From: Clostridia bacterium
Lineage (GTDB): Bacteria; Bacillota; Clostridia; Lachnospirales; Lachnospiraceae
Assembly: GCA_003246295.1 (NCBI GenBank)
Contig: QKAS01000052.1
Location: 1-33,687, forward strand
Direction: 5' to 3'
Length of the DNA stretch: 33,687 nucleotides
Shown here in pieces: positions 1-11,962 of the stretch. Within the stretch, counting starts at the first letter, position 1; each line of letters begins with the position of its first letter. The notes beneath the pieces were generated by a model, which saw only the letters and a program-made list of their open reading frames with translations, was not told where the DNA came from and made no database searches. The translations under genes were made by a program, and so were the position numbers.

Positions 1-990
1 AATATAAAATTAACTGCTAATGATATGGAACTTGGAATTGAAACTACGATAGAGGGTACAATAGAAGAAAAGGGAATGATTGCACTTGATGCAAAAATAC
101 TTCTTGAAATTGTAAGAAAATTACCAGACAGTAATATAATAATAGAAACAGATAAAGATCTTAAAACAAAAATAAATTGTGAGAAAGCAAAATTTAATAT
201 TATAGGAAAAAAAGGTGACGATTTTTCTTATCTACCATCAATAGAAAAAAATGACTCTTTGATTATTTCTCAATTCACTTTAAAAGAAGTAATAAGACAA
301 ACTATTTTTTCAATTGCTGATAATGATAATAATAAGATTATGACAGGTGAGCTATTTGAAATAAATCAGGATGAATTAAAAGTTGTTTCTCTTGATGGTC
401 ATAGAATTTCAATAAGAAAAATAAAATTAAAAAATTCATATGAAAGTAAGAAAGTAATTGTTCCAGGAAAAACACTAAATGAAATAAGTAAAATTTTATC
501 TGGAGAAACAGAAAAAGATGTAAATATTTTTTTTACAGACAAGCATATTGTATTTGAATTTGATCATACAGTCGTTGTATCAAGATTGATTGAAGGAGAA
601 TATTTTAAGATTGATCAAATGTTAATGCATGATTATGAAACAAAAGTAAAGATAAATAAAAAAGAATTTTTAAACTGTATAGACAGAGCAACACTTCTTG
701 TTAAAGAAGGAGATAAGAAACCTATTATTATTAGTATAGGTGATATTTTTATGGAGCTAAAAATAAATTCTACTGTTGGCAGTATGAATGAAGAAATTGA
801 TATAAAAAAACAGGGAAAAGATCTTATGATAGGTTTTAATCCTAAATTTTTAATAGATGCATTAAAGGTAATTGAGGATGAAGAAATAGATCTATATTTT
901 GTAAATCCAAAAGCACCTTGCTTTATTAGAGATGCAGAAGAAAAATATGTTTATTTGATTCTTCCTGTAAATTTTACGACCGTTGATTAA
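1..990 (+). CDS. dnaN: DNA polymerase III beta sliding clamp, 5' truncated by window edge
   Basis: Encodes the beta clamp, the ring-shaped processivity factor that tethers DNA polymerase to DNA in the cytoplasm. The reading frame is open from base 1, so the window holds 329 residues; the family is usually about 366-380, so roughly 40 N-terminal residues lie to the left. Visible family features are the LTANDMELGIETT stretch of the first clamp domain, SLDGHRISIRK in the second, and the C-terminal YVYLILPVNF, matching the LILPV ending typical of Firmicute clamps. The next gene, yaaA, follows after 24 bases with its own ribosome site. The order dnaN-yaaA-recF-gyrB-gyrA is the classic origin-proximal cluster, so dnaA is expected just upstream. 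Identification rests on sequence similarity plus this context. Confidence 0.96.
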   Translation, partial: NIKLTANDMELGIETTIEGTIEEKGMIALDAKILLEIVRKLPDSNIIIETDKDLKTKINCEKAKFNIIGKKGDDFSYLPSIEKNDSLIISQFTLKEVIRQTIFSIADNDNNKIMTGELFEINQDELKVVSLDGHRISIRKIKLKNSYESKKVIVPGKTLNEISKILSGETEKDVNIFFTDKHIVFEFDHTVVVSRLIEGEYFKIDQMLMHDYETKVKINKKEFLNCIDRATLLVKEGDKKPIIISIGDIFMELKINSTVGSMNEEIDIKKQGKDLMIGFNPKFLIDALKVIEDEEIDLYFVNPKAPCFIRDAEEKYVYLILPVNFTTVD

Positions 991-1014
991 TAAAATTCTT
1001 ATTAAGGAGTTTTT

Positions 1015-1224
1015 ATGATAGAAATAAAGTTAAGAGATGATTATATAAAACTTGGTCAAGCTTTAAAAGCAGCTGGTTTGACTGAATCAGGAGTAGATGC
1101 CAAGTTTGTAATACAGGATGGATTGGTAAAAGTAAATCATAAGATTGAAATTCAAAGAGGAAAAAAACTTTTTGAGGGTGATCTAATTGAATTTGATAAT
1201 CAAATAATTAAAATAGTGAAATAA
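1015..1224 (+). CDS. yaaA: S4-domain RNA-binding protein YaaA (RlbA type)
   Basis: A 69-residue protein made almost entirely of one S4-like RNA-binding fold. The visible core is IKLGQALKAAGLTESGVDAK, then VKVNHKIEIQRGKKLFEGDLIEF, the usual S4 pattern in which a small basic loop contacts structured RNA. Small proteins of this type sit between dnaN and recF in many Firmicutes. Their exact role is not settled; ribosome assembly or RNA binding is usually proposed. An AAGGAG site lies 5-6 bases before the ATG. The gene is inside the dnaN-recF operon, with 19 bases to recF. Position and sequence make the family call firm; the biological function is inference. Confidence 0.93.
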   Translation: MIEIKLRDDYIKLGQALKAAGLTESGVDAKFVIQDGLVKVNHKIEIQRGKKLFEGDLIEFDNQIIKIVK

Positions 1225-1243
1225 TAAAGAGATAAGGTGTCAT

Positions 1244-4275
<3,032 letters not shown>

Positions 4276-4287
4276 GAGGAGAAAAAA

Positions 4288-6801
4288 ATGGAAGATAATA
4301 TCTTTGACAAGATACATGAGATTGACCTGAAAAAAACCATGGAAACCTCCTATATTGATTATGCAATGAGTGTTATTGCATCAAGAGCGCTTCCAGATGT
4401 TAGAGATGGTTTAAAACCCGTTCAGAGAAGAGTACTATTTTCTATGATCGAGTTAAATAATGGTCCAGATAAACCACATAGAAAATGTGCACGTATCGTT
4501 GGTGATACAATGGGTAAGTATCATCCACATGGTGACAGTTCCATATATGGAGCACTTGTAAACATGGCACAGCCTTGGTCGACAAGATATCCACTAGTAG
4601 ATGGACATGGTAACTTTGGTTCTGTGGATGGAGATGGCGCAGCAGCCATGAGATATACAGAAGCAAGATTGTCAAAAATTTCAATGGAAATGCTTGCTGA
4701 TATTAATAAAGATACGGTTGATTTTATACCAAACTTTGACGAAACAGAAAGAGAACCTGCAGTTCTTCCTAGTAAATATCCAAATTTGCTTGTTAATGGA
4801 ACTACAGGGATTGCAGTTGGTATGGCAACAAATATTCCTCCTCATAACTTGAGGGAGGTTATTTCTGCTGTTGTTAAAATGATTGATAATCAAGTTGAAA
4901 ATGATAGGGATACAGATATTGAAGAATTACTTGAAGTAGTAAAAGGTCCTGATTTTCCAACAGGAGGAATTATTCTTGGGACATCAGGGATTGATGAAGC
5001 ATATCGTACTGGACGTGGAAAAATAAGAGTACGAGGTGTCACAGATATTGAAATGATGGCAAATGGAAAAAGCCGTATTGTTGTTACTGAACTTCCATAT
5101 ATGGTAAATAAAGCTAGACTTATTGAAAAAATGGCAGAACTTGTAAGAGACAAAAAGATTGATGGAATTACTGATCTAAGAGATGAATCTGATAGAGAAG
5201 GTATGAGAATTGTAATTGAACTTCGTAAAGATGTAAATGCAAACATTATGTTAAATCATCTTTATAAACACACACAACTTCAGGATACCTTTGGAGTAAT
5301 TAGTTTAGCATTGGTAAATAATGAGCCACGTGTCATGAATATTCACGAGATGCTTGTTCATTATTTAAATCATCAAAAAGAAGTTGTAACAAGAAGAATA
5401 AAATATGATTTAAATAAAGCAGAGGAAAGAGATCATATTTTACAAGGATTGTTAATTGCTCTTGATCATATTGATGAAGTGATAAAGATTATGAGATCCA
5501 GCCGTACAACAGCTGAAGCGAAAGAAAGATTAATTGAACGTTTTGGATTAAGTGATGTACAGGCGCAGGCAATTGCCGATATGAGACTTCGTGCACTTAC
5601 TGGTCTAGAAAGTGAAAAACTAGAAAATGAACATCAAGAATTGTTGAAAAAGATTTCAGAGCTAAAAGCGATTTTAGGAGATGAAAAACTTCTTCTGGCG
5701 GTTATACGAGAAGAAATTATTTTGATTTCTGACAAGTATGGTGATGAAAGAAAAACATCAATAGGATACGACGAATATGATATTTCTATGGAAGATCTTA
5801 TTCCAAAAGATAATACAATCCTTGCAATGACAAGACTTGGCTATATTAAGAGAATGACAGTTGATAATTTCAGAAGTCAACATCGAGGTGGACGAGGAAT
5901 AAAAGGAATGCAGACAATAGAAGATGATTTTATAGAAGATCTTCTAATGACTTCAACACATCATTATATTATGTTTTTTACAAATTTTGGAAGAGTGTAT
6001 AGATTAAAAGCATATGAAATTCCAGAAGCAAGTAGAACTGCAAGAGGGGTTGCTATTATTAATCTTCTACAACTTAATCCAGGAGAAAAAATTTCTGCAA
6101 TTATACCAATTAAGGATTATGAAGAAGATAAAAATCTATTTATGGTTACAAGAAATGGTATTGTTAAAAAGACATCTATTCTTGAGTATAGTAATGTTAG
6201 AAAGAAAGGTCTTGCAGCAATTAGTCTTAAAGAAGAAGATGAGTTAATAGAAGTTAAGGTAACTGACAAAAATGATCATGTATTTCTTATTACAAGACAA
6301 GGAATGTGTATAAGATTTAAAGAAACAGATGTAAGACCAACAGGAAGAACTTCAATGGGAGTAATTGGAATGAATCTTTCTGATGGAGATGAAATCATTG
6401 GTATGCAGTTAGAACATCAAGGAGATTCTCTCTTAATTGTATCAGAAAATGGAATGGGGAAAAGAACATATCTTCAAGAATTTACTGTTCAAAAAAGAGG
6501 AGGAAAAGGTGTTAAATGTTATAAAATAACAGATAAAACAGGATTTGTTATTGGAGTAAAAGCAGTAAATGATCAGCATGAAATTATGATGATTACATCA
6601 GAAGGTATATTAATTCAATTAAGAATGGAAGATATTTCTGTTTTAGGAAGAATTACATCAGGTGTAAAAATGATTAATCTTGATGATGGAATAAAAGTTG
6701 CTCAGATTGCAAAGGTAAGAGAAAAAGTTTCTGATGGTAGACAGGAATTTGATAATATGGAAGATGCTATGGAAGATATTCCAGAAGACATTGAAGATTA
6801 A
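4288..6801 (+). CDS. gyrA: DNA gyrase subunit A
   Basis: The DNA-cleaving subunit of gyrase, 837 residues. The winged-helix domain carries the catalytic tyrosine Y123 in [10 protein letters not shown]. The quinolone pocket reads [14 protein letters not shown]84 is the usual serine, but the acidic residue expected four positions later (E. coli D87) is glycine G88. The GyrA box QKRGGKG (735-741) in the C-terminal pinwheel domain distinguishes this from topoisomerase IV ParC. The C-terminus ends in an acidic tail ([16 protein letters not shown]), common in GyrA. The ATG follows an AGAGGAG site. The gene ends the operon at a hairpin terminator. Confidence 0.98.
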   Translation: MEDNIFDKIHEIDLKKTMETSYIDYAMSVIASRALPDVRDGLKPVQRRVLFSMIELNNGPDKPHRKCARIVGDTMGKYHPHGDSSIYGALVNMAQPWSTRYPLVDGHGNFGSVDGDGAAAMRYTEARLSKISMEMLADINKDTVDFIPNFDETEREPAVLPSKYPNLLVNGTTGIAVGMATNIPPHNLREVISAVVKMIDNQVENDRDTDIEELLEVVKGPDFPTGGIILGTSGIDEAYRTGRGKIRVRGVTDIEMMANGKSRIVVTELPYMVNKARLIEKMAELVRDKKIDGITDLRDESDREGMRIVIELRKDVNANIMLNHLYKHTQLQDTFGVISLALVNNEPRVMNIHEMLVHYLNHQKEVVTRRIKYDLNKAEERDHILQGLLIALDHIDEVIKIMRSSRTTAEAKERLIERFGLSDVQAQAIADMRLRALTGLESEKLENEHQELLKKISELKAILGDEKLLLAVIREEIILISDKYGDERKTSIGYDEYDISMEDLIPKDNTILAMTRLGYIKRMTVDNFRSQHRGGRGIKGMQTIEDDFIEDLLMTSTHHYIMFFTNFGRVYRLKAYEIPEASRTARGVAIINLLQLNPGEKISAIIPIKDYEEDKNLFMVTRNGIVKKTSILEYSNVRKKGLAAISLKEEDELIEVKVTDKNDHVFLITRQGMCIRFKETDVRPTGRTSMGVIGMNLSDGDEIIGMQLEHQGDSLLIVSENGMGKRTYLQEFTVQKRGGKGVKCYKITDKTGFVIGVKAVNDQHEIMMITSEGILIQLRMEDISVLGRITSGVKMINLDDGIKVAQIAKVREKVSDGRQEFDNMEDAMEDIPEDIED

Positions 6802-6817
6802 TAATTAAAAGGATAAT

Positions 6818-6866
6818 AAAAACTCTGGTCTTTTAGTATTTTACTAATAAAAAGACCAGAGTTTTT
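6818..6866. terminator. Shared hairpin terminator between convergent gyrA and carboxypeptidase genes
   Basis: A perfect 17-bp inverted repeat (arms 6818-6834 and 6850-6866), with core ACTCTGGTC pairing GACCAGAGT and a 15-nt loop. The outer arms are A-rich on one side and T-rich on the other, so the hairpin is followed by U-rich RNA in both directions. It lies between the stops of two convergent genes (6801 and 6869) and should end transcription of both. Confidence 0.9.
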
Positions 6867-6868
6867 AT

Positions 6869-8320
6869 TTAAAAATCATATTTCTCATATTTTGAAGAAA
6901 CATAGGTTTTACTTTTTCTTCTACTTTTTCGGCTTTTTGAAAAATTATAGTTATTAATAAGAGAGTGTATTACAAAAATAGAAATTAGTATACCTGAAAT
7001 CGCAATAATTATAAATAAAATCTTTGTAACATTTATAAAAAGTACATTATCATTATTAACAATTTCATTCTCTTGGGTTATAGAAGGTGGTAAAGGTTTT
7101 TCAGAGACAGGTTCTACTGGTGAAGACATTGTTACATCAGCACTACCAATTGGTATATTTTGATATTTATATTGTATGGTTGCTACGGTATCAGAACTAT
7201 CTTCATTATAAACTAATTCAGATTGTATATCATCAAATGTTACAGAGTTAGGAAGAACAACATAAGCTTCTTCATCAATCGTCAAAATAGAAGAAGAATT
7301 TCCGAAGGAGTTATTTTCTACCTGAAAAAAATCAGTACTGCTTACATTATAATCAGATTCATGATCAGCAATCGTCATTTTTGTGAAGTTACTGAATCCA
7401 TAATCAAATAATGAAACGGTATCAGTAAATTGATTTGGTGACTCTTCCTTCATAATGACACAAATAAGTGTTAATCCATCTTTCTTTGCACAAGATACTA
7501 ATGTTTGTCTAGCTTCAGAAGTAAATCCAGTTTTACTACCTACTAAATAATCGTAAGTGTATTCTCGATCAGGCAGAAGTTTATTTTTTGAATGAATAAT
7601 AATATCATCTGGTTGTGATGGAGTTGGTGCAATTTCATAAGTTGAAGTACTTGACATTTTACATAAAAGATCGTTTGAGAAAAATTGTCTTGCAATTGTT
7701 GCAAGATCATAAGCGGTTGTATAATGGTTATCATTATACAAACCATTTGGATTTACAAAATTAGAATTTTTACAACCAAGTTCTTTGGCCTTTTGATTCA
7801 TCAATTTTGAAAAGGATTCAACAGTGCCAGCAATATGTTCTGCAACTGCATTGGCTGACTCATTAGCAGAACCAACTAAAACACCATATAGAGCTTGTTC
7901 CATTGTAATTTGTTCACCAACATCCATTCCCATGTTTGATGAACCTCTCTCAATACTAAAGACTGCATCATTTGAAAAAGTAACAACCTCATTCATTTCA
8001 GCCTGTTCAGCAGCAATCAGACATGTAAGTATTTTAGTAGTACTAGCTGGATAAAGCTGCTCATCAATATTTTTTGCATAAAGAATCGTTCCTGTAGTTG
8101 CTTCCATTAAGATGGCTGATTCAGCACCTATGCAAGGGCCCTGAGGCCAGTTTTCTATCTCATTTGTCTGAATAGACAAAGATTTTCTTGCTTCTGCTTC
8201 AGCATTATAGTCAATCTCAGCTCTGACTGTAATTGCATTTTGAACAAGTATTTGTAAGGATAAAAAGCTAATAAATCCTATTTTTAATAATTTTATTTTT
8301 TTAAGATACAAGTATTTCAT
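6869..8320 (-). CDS. Serine-type D-Ala-D-Ala carboxypeptidase (penicillin-binding protein, DacA/DacF-like)
   Basis: Trims the terminal D-Ala from peptidoglycan pentapeptides outside the membrane. The 483 residues start with a basic signal peptide or anchor (hydrophobic about residues 12-30, ending near VRA-E). The peptidase S11 motifs are all present: STTK at 93-96 (catalytic Ser and Lys), SAN at 151-153, and KTG at 263-265. A linker rich in Ser, Pro and Glu follows, then one membrane helix at about 427-452 and a basic cytoplasmic tail (SKSRKSRRKSK). C-terminal anchoring by a real transmembrane helix rather than an amphipathic one resembles clostridial DacF-like proteins. A GGAG site precedes the ATG. 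The gene runs against gyrA and away from the phosphate transporter. The dacA/dacF/dacB assignment is left open. Confidence 0.93.
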   Translation of the reverse strand: MKYLYLKKIKLLKIGFISFLSLQILVQNAITVRAEIDYNAEAEARKSLSIQTNEIENWPQGPCIGAESAILMEATTGTILYAKNIDEQLYPASTTKILTCLIAAEQAEMNEVVTFSNDAVFSIERGSSNMGMDVGEQITMEQALYGVLVGSANESANAVAEHIAGTVESFSKLMNQKAKELGCKNSNFVNPNGLYNDNHYTTAYDLATIARQFFSNDLLCKMSSTSTYEIAPTPSQPDDIIIHSKNKLLPDREYTYDYLVGSKTGFTSEARQTLVSCAKKDGLTLICVIMKEESPNQFTDTVSLFDYGFSNFTKMTIADHESDYNVSSTDFFQVENNSFGNSSSILTIDEEAYVVLPNSVTFDDIQSELVYNEDSSDTVATIQYKYQNIPIGSADVTMSSPVEPVSEKPLPPSITQENEIVNNDNVLFINVTKILFIIIAISGILISIFVIHSLINNYNFSKSRKSRRKSKTYVSSKYEKYDF

Positions 8321-8352
8321 TGTTTATTCTCCACATTTTAATATCATGTTAT

Positions 8353-8380
8353 ATCATACACTAATTTTAGTAAAAACCAA
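8353..8380 (-). promoter_or_regulatory. Candidate promoter for the carboxypeptidase gene
   Basis: On the minus strand, TTGGTT (8375-8380) and TATGAT (8353-8358) are 16 bases apart, upstream of the carboxypeptidase ATG at 8320. The -10 is good and the -35 is weak. The call rests on this match only. Confidence 0.4.
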
Positions 8381-8472
8381 AGACTAAACTTAAAAAAACT
8401 ATAAATTTACTTACTTTTTTATTTGAAAATTAAGCGTTATAATAATTGTTATATAAGAAATATAATAATTGT

Positions 8473-8568
8473 TTTACATAGTATAAACATATTTTACATA
8501 GATTTTACATAGATTCTTTAAATAGTATTTACATGTATCTTGCACATATTTTACCTTTATTGTATGAT
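8473..8568 (+). promoter_or_regulatory. Phosphate-transporter promoter with phased TTTACA direct repeats (candidate PhoP boxes)
   Basis: TTTACA occurs at 8473, 8493, 8504 and 8528, with near copies TAAACA at 8484, TTTAAA at 8517 and TTTACC at 8550. The pairs 8473/8484, 8493/8504 and 8517/8528 are each exactly 11 bases apart. This matches the PhoP/PhoB response-regulator pattern: direct hexamers separated by about 5 bases, on one face of the helix. A promoter, TTGCAC (8540-8545), 17 bases, TATGAT (8563-8568), lies immediately downstream, as expected for PhoP-activated genes. It reads into the Pit gene at 8608. The repeats are seen directly; control by PhoP is inferred from the motif and from the target's function. 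Confidence 0.72.
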
Positions 8569-8607
8569 GATTCTGGTTAAAATCAAAAATGAAAGTGGTA
8601 AATAAGT

Positions 8608-9660
8608 ATGTCAATTGGATTATTAGATTTTTTATCTCAGTTTGTTTCAAATCCTGCGCTGGCCATTACTGTTGTATTGACATTAGCGGTTATTTTAGTA
8701 AACGGATGGACAGATGCGCCAAATGCGATTGCAACCTGTGTTTCTACTCGTGCAATTCATCCAAAGGCAGCAATATTAATGGCAGCAGTTTTTAATTTTT
8801 TAGGCGTGTTTGTAATGACTATGTTCAATGCTACAGTAGCACAGACAATATACAAAATGGTCAATTTTGAAGGAGATTCAAAAAATGCACTTGTTGCACT
8901 TTGTGCAGCAATGGTAGCCATTGTAATCTGGGCAACAGCAGCATGGGTTTTTGGAATTCCTACCAGTGAAAGTCATGCTTTAATTGCTGGATTATCGGGT
9001 GCAGCGATTGCTTTACAAAATAGTATTTCAGGAATAAATCTTGGTGAATGGACAAAAGTCTTATATGGTCTTGTTTTATCAACTTTTTTAGGATTTTTTA
9101 TGGGTTGGATTATAGTAAAATTAATTGAGTTTATTTGTCGTAAAATGGATAAAAGAAAAACAAATGAATTTTTTAGAAAAGCACAAATTGGTGGCGGTGC
9201 TGCTATGGCATTTATGCATGGAGCACAGGATGGTCAGAAATTTATGGGTGTTTTTATGCTTGGAATGTTCCTTGCACAAGGAAATTCAACAGCAACAGAA
9301 TTCACAATTCCAATCTGGTTAATGATACTTTGTTCTCTGGTTATGGCACTTGGTACTTCTATTGGAGGATATAGAATTATAAAAGCAGTTGGTATGGATA
9401 TGGTAAAACTGGATACTTATCAAGGGTTTGCAGCTGACGTTGCTGGTGCTGGATGTATTTTATTGTCTTCAGTTACTGGAATTCCTGTAAGCACAACACA
9501 TACAAAAACAACAGCAATCATGGGTGTTGGATCAGCAAAAAGATTATCTAGTGTAGATTGGGGAATTGTAAAAGAAATGGTTCAGACATGGGTGTTGACT
9601 TTTCCTGGATGTGGTCTGATTGGATTTTTAATGGCAAAACTTTTTATGTGGATATTTTAA
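8608..9660 (+). CDS. pit: PiT-family inorganic phosphate transporter
   Basis: A low-affinity phosphate permease in the membrane, driven by cations (protons or sodium). The 350 residues are mostly hydrophobic, with about ten membrane segments. The two PiT signature repeats are visible: NGWTDAPNAIATCVSTRA near residues 32-49, and AGAGCILLSSVTGIPVSTTH in the C-terminal half. TSESHALIAGLSGAAIA is also typical. The start is ATG 8608 after GAAAGTGG; an ATG at 8589 opens a different frame and is not used. The DUF47 gene follows after 21 bases, the usual partner. The promoter carries PhoP-like boxes, suggesting phosphate-starvation control. Confidence 0.94.
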   Translation: MSIGLLDFLSQFVSNPALAITVVLTLAVILVNGWTDAPNAIATCVSTRAIHPKAAILMAAVFNFLGVFVMTMFNATVAQTIYKMVNFEGDSKNALVALCAAMVAIVIWATAAWVFGIPTSESHALIAGLSGAAIALQNSISGINLGEWTKVLYGLVLSTFLGFFMGWIIVKLIEFICRKMDKRKTNEFFRKAQIGGGAAMAFMHGAQDGQKFMGVFMLGMFLAQGNSTATEFTIPIWLMILCSLVMALGTSIGGYRIIKAVGMDMVKLDTYQGFAADVAGAGCILLSSVTGIPVSTTHTKTTAIMGVGSAKRLSSVDWGIVKEMVQTWVLTFPGCGLIGFLMAKLFMWIF

Positions 9661-9681
9661 ATAGAATAGTGGAGGAAAACT

Positions 9682-10362
9682 ATGAAAAGCGATAAAAAGA
9701 AAGAAAAAGATGAATTGAAAAAGAAAGATAAAAAAAAGGATAGAAAAGAGAAAACTTATAATTATTTTAAGTCATTATCAGTACTTGCTGATTTTTCAGG
9801 ACAGGCAGCAGAACTTTTACATGAAACCATCATGAATTTTAGTAATGAAACCATTGAAGAGCAGATGAAAAAAATGCATGAAATTGAACATGCAGCAGAT
9901 ATAGCAAAACATGAAATGATGGGACATCTTTTAAAAGAATTTATCACACCAATTGACAGAGAAGACATATCGACAATCGCGCAGGAAATAGACAATGTGA
10001 CAGATACAATTGAAGATGTTCTTATGCAGATGTATATGTTTAATATTAAAAAAGTTAGAGAAGAAGCTGTTGAATTTTCTAAAATAATTGTTGCTTCCTG
10101 TAGAGAATTGAAAAATGCAGCAGATGAGTTTCATAATTATAAAAAGTCATCAGATTTATTAAAATATATTATTGATATCAATAATATGGAAGAAGACGGA
10201 GATAAGATGTATATGAAAGCAATACGTAATCTTCACACATCTTCATCTGATGCAATAGAAATAATGTCTTGGACAAAATTATTTGATTATCTTGAAAAAT
10301 GTTGTGATGCAACTGAAAATGTAGCAGATGTCATGGAATATGTTATTATGAAAAATTCATAA
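9682..10362 (+). CDS. DUF47 / PhoU-like protein, partner of the Pit transporter
   Basis: A cytoplasmic all-helical PhoU-like protein of the DUF47 family (226 residues), thought to regulate PiT transporters encoded beside it. Recognisable elements are FSGQAAELLHETIMNF, MHEIEHAADIAKHEMMGHLLKEFITPIDREDI, IAQEIDNVTDTIEDVL, and the C-terminal LFDYLEKCCDATENVADVMEYV. These E/D-rich helices bind metal in PhoU proteins. The first 25 residues are an extra, highly charged tail with 13 lysines that most DUF47 proteins of about 205-210 residues lack. A GGAGG site sets the ATG. The gene is cotranscribed with pit and followed by a terminator. Confidence 0.9.
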   Translation: MKSDKKKEKDELKKKDKKKDRKEKTYNYFKSLSVLADFSGQAAELLHETIMNFSNETIEEQMKKMHEIEHAADIAKHEMMGHLLKEFITPIDREDISTIAQEIDNVTDTIEDVLMQMYMFNIKKVREEAVEFSKIIVASCRELKNAADEFHNYKKSSDLLKYIIDINNMEEDGDKMYMKAIRNLHTSSSDAIEIMSWTKLFDYLEKCCDATENVADVMEYVIMKNS

Positions 10363-10370
10363 AAAAAATT

Positions 10371-10397
10371 CCCGTCAGAAAACTGGCGGGTTTTTTT
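10371..10397 (+). terminator. Rho-independent terminator after the phosphate operon
   Basis: Stem CCCGTCAG (10371-10378), loop AAAA, stem CTGGCGGG (10383-10390) with one G-U pair, then seven Ts. It begins 8 bases after the DUF47 stop codon. Confidence 0.92.
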
Positions 10398-10430
10398 CGT
10401 AAATTAGATTAGATATAATATGAGGTTAAA

Positions 10431-11087
10431 ATGAGATTAAGAAACATTCCGGGTTCAGAAGAAGTATTAGAAAATTCAAATTATGTTATTAATGATCCAA
10501 AAAAATTTAAAGAAAACTGGAATACAGTTTTTGAAAATAAAAATCCAATTCATATAGAAATTGGTATGGGAAAAGGAAAATTCATAGTCACACTTGCAAA
10601 GCAAAATCCTGAAATCAATTTTATAGGAATCGAAAAATACTCAAGTGTCCTGCTAAGAGCTGTGCAAAAATTGCAAGAAGAGGAAAATGATCTAAGAAAC
10701 CTCCGATTAATCTGTATTGACGCAAAGGAAATAGAAGATGTATTTGGAAAGGAAGAAATAAAAAAATTATATTTAAATTTCTCTGATCCGTGGCCAAAAG
10801 ACAGACATGCAAAAAGAAGGTTGACTTCAAAAGAATTTTTAAAAAGGTATGAATCTATTATAGAAAGAAATGGTTTGATTGAGTTTAAAACTGATAATAA
10901 AATCTTGTTTGATTTTTCATTGGAGGAATACAAAAAATCAAACTGGGAGTTAAATGCTGTCAGTTTTGACTTACACAATGATGCTTCTTTAAATCGAAAC
11001 AATGTAATGACAGAATATGAAACAAAATTTTCTAAAATGGGAAATCCTATTTTTAAAATGATTCTTAAACTATGTAGGGAGAATTAA
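10431..11087 (+). CDS. trmB: tRNA (guanine-N7)-methyltransferase
   Basis: Makes m7G46 in the variable loop of tRNAs using S-adenosylmethionine. The 218 residues match the family. The N-terminus MRLRNIPGSEE is characteristic. The SAM-binding glycine loop is IEIGMGKGKFI near residue 42, followed by NFIGIEKYSS. The catalytic and tRNA-contact motif NFSDPWPKDRHAKRRL is intact, as is the C-terminal TEYETKFSKMGNPIFK. The ATG follows GAGG (10422-10425). A TATAAT at 10414 is close enough to the ATG that a transcript from it would be nearly leaderless, so partial read-through from the phosphate operon is also possible. The next ATG directly abuts the stop codon, implying coupled translation with the HAD gene. 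Confidence 0.96.
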   Translation: MRLRNIPGSEEVLENSNYVINDPKKFKENWNTVFENKNPIHIEIGMGKGKFIVTLAKQNPEINFIGIEKYSSVLLRAVQKLQEEENDLRNLRLICIDAKEIEDVFGKEEIKKLYLNFSDPWPKDRHAKRRLTSKEFLKRYESIIERNGLIEFKTDNKILFDFSLEEYKKSNWELNAVSFDLHNDASLNRNNVMTEYETKFSKMGNPIFKMILKLCREN

Positions 11088-11894
11088 ATGGAAGCAAAAG
11101 TACTTGTTCTTGATATTGATGGAACGTTGACAAACTCTGAAAAGAAGATAACAGTTAAAACGAAAAATGCGATCATAGATGTGATGAAAAGAGGTCATAA
11201 AGTGATTCTTGCATCAGGGCGCCCAACACCGGGAATGCTAGGATATGCAAAAGAACTGGAACTAGAAAATTACGGTGGCTATTTATTATCATTTAATGGT
11301 GGAAAAATAATTGAATGCAAAACTGGAGAAATACTATTTCAGAAAATACTTCCACCGACTATTGTTCCCCAGCTCTATTATTTTGCAGAAAAAAAAGATT
11401 GTGGTCTTGTAACTTATTTAGGTGATGAAATCATTTCAGCCCGAAGAATTGATCAGTATCTGGAAATTGAATCAAGAATTAATGACATGCCAATTAAGGT
11501 GGTAGATAATTTTATAGAGTATGCAGAATATGATATGAATAAATGTCTTATGACAGCAGAGCCAAGAGATGCAGAAAAGTATGTTATGGAATTAAATGAA
11601 AGATTTGGTGAAATAACAAGCGTTTATAGATCAGAACCATTCTTTATAGAGATAATGCCCAAAAATGTGGATAAAGCGACATCCCTTGACAGAATGTTAG
11701 AAAGTATAGGACTGACAGCGAAAGATGCAATTTGTTGCGGAGACGGATTCAATGATATGACGATGATACAATATGCAGGGATAGGAGTTGCAATGGGAAA
11801 TGCCCAGCATGCAGTCAAGGAAGCAGCAGACTTTGTAACTTCATCCAACGACCATGATGGAATTGTAAAAGTAATTAAGGAGTTTATATTATAG
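11088..11894 (+). CDS. Cof-type HAD-superfamily hydrolase (sugar or nucleotide phosphatase)
   Basis: A soluble phosphatase of HAD subfamily IIB (Cof/YkrA-like), 268 residues. The nucleophile motif is LDIDGTLT with D9 and D11. Motif II is the Ser in ILASGRPTPGM. Motifs III and IV are the lysine in MPKNVDKATSLDRML and GDGFNDMTMI, the latter supplying the Mg-binding aspartates. The cap domain lies between motifs II and III. Such enzymes typically act on sugar phosphates or flavin/pyridoxal phosphates; the substrate cannot be read from sequence. The ATG starts directly at the end of trmB with no gap. A strong hairpin follows the stop. Confidence 0.92.
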   Translation: MEAKVLVLDIDGTLTNSEKKITVKTKNAIIDVMKRGHKVILASGRPTPGMLGYAKELELENYGGYLLSFNGGKIIECKTGEILFQKILPPTIVPQLYYFAEKKDCGLVTYLGDEIISARRIDQYLEIESRINDMPIKVVDNFIEYAEYDMNKCLMTAEPRDAEKYVMELNERFGEITSVYRSEPFFIEIMPKNVDKATSLDRMLESIGLTAKDAICCGDGFNDMTMIQYAGIGVAMGNAQHAVKEAADFVTSSNDHDGIVKVIKEFIL

Positions 11895-11905
11895 AGATTT
11901 CTTTA

Positions 11906-11954
11906 CCTAATAAAATGCGCCTCATTTGTTAAAAATGAGGCGCATTTTATTAGG
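11906..11954. terminator. Bidirectional terminator between convergent HAD and yjfB-like genes
   Basis: A perfect 22-bp stem (11906-11927 with 11933-11954) around a 5-nt loop. The GC-rich core GCGCCTC/GAGGCGC is flanked by ATTTTATT-type sequence that provides a U-rich tail on either strand. It sits between stops at 11894 and 11963. Confidence 0.9.
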
Positions 11955-11962
11955 TGCAGCTT

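Noticed and set aside
8589..8795. Open frame starting before and overlapping the pit gene
   Set aside because: It is out of frame with the PiT protein, Cys-rich and ends early; pit has the family motifs and a better-placed ribosome site.
10550..11002. 150-codon open frame antisense to trmB
   Set aside because: It lies wholly within trmB, has no ribosome site, and its sequence is the shadow expected from AT-rich codons.
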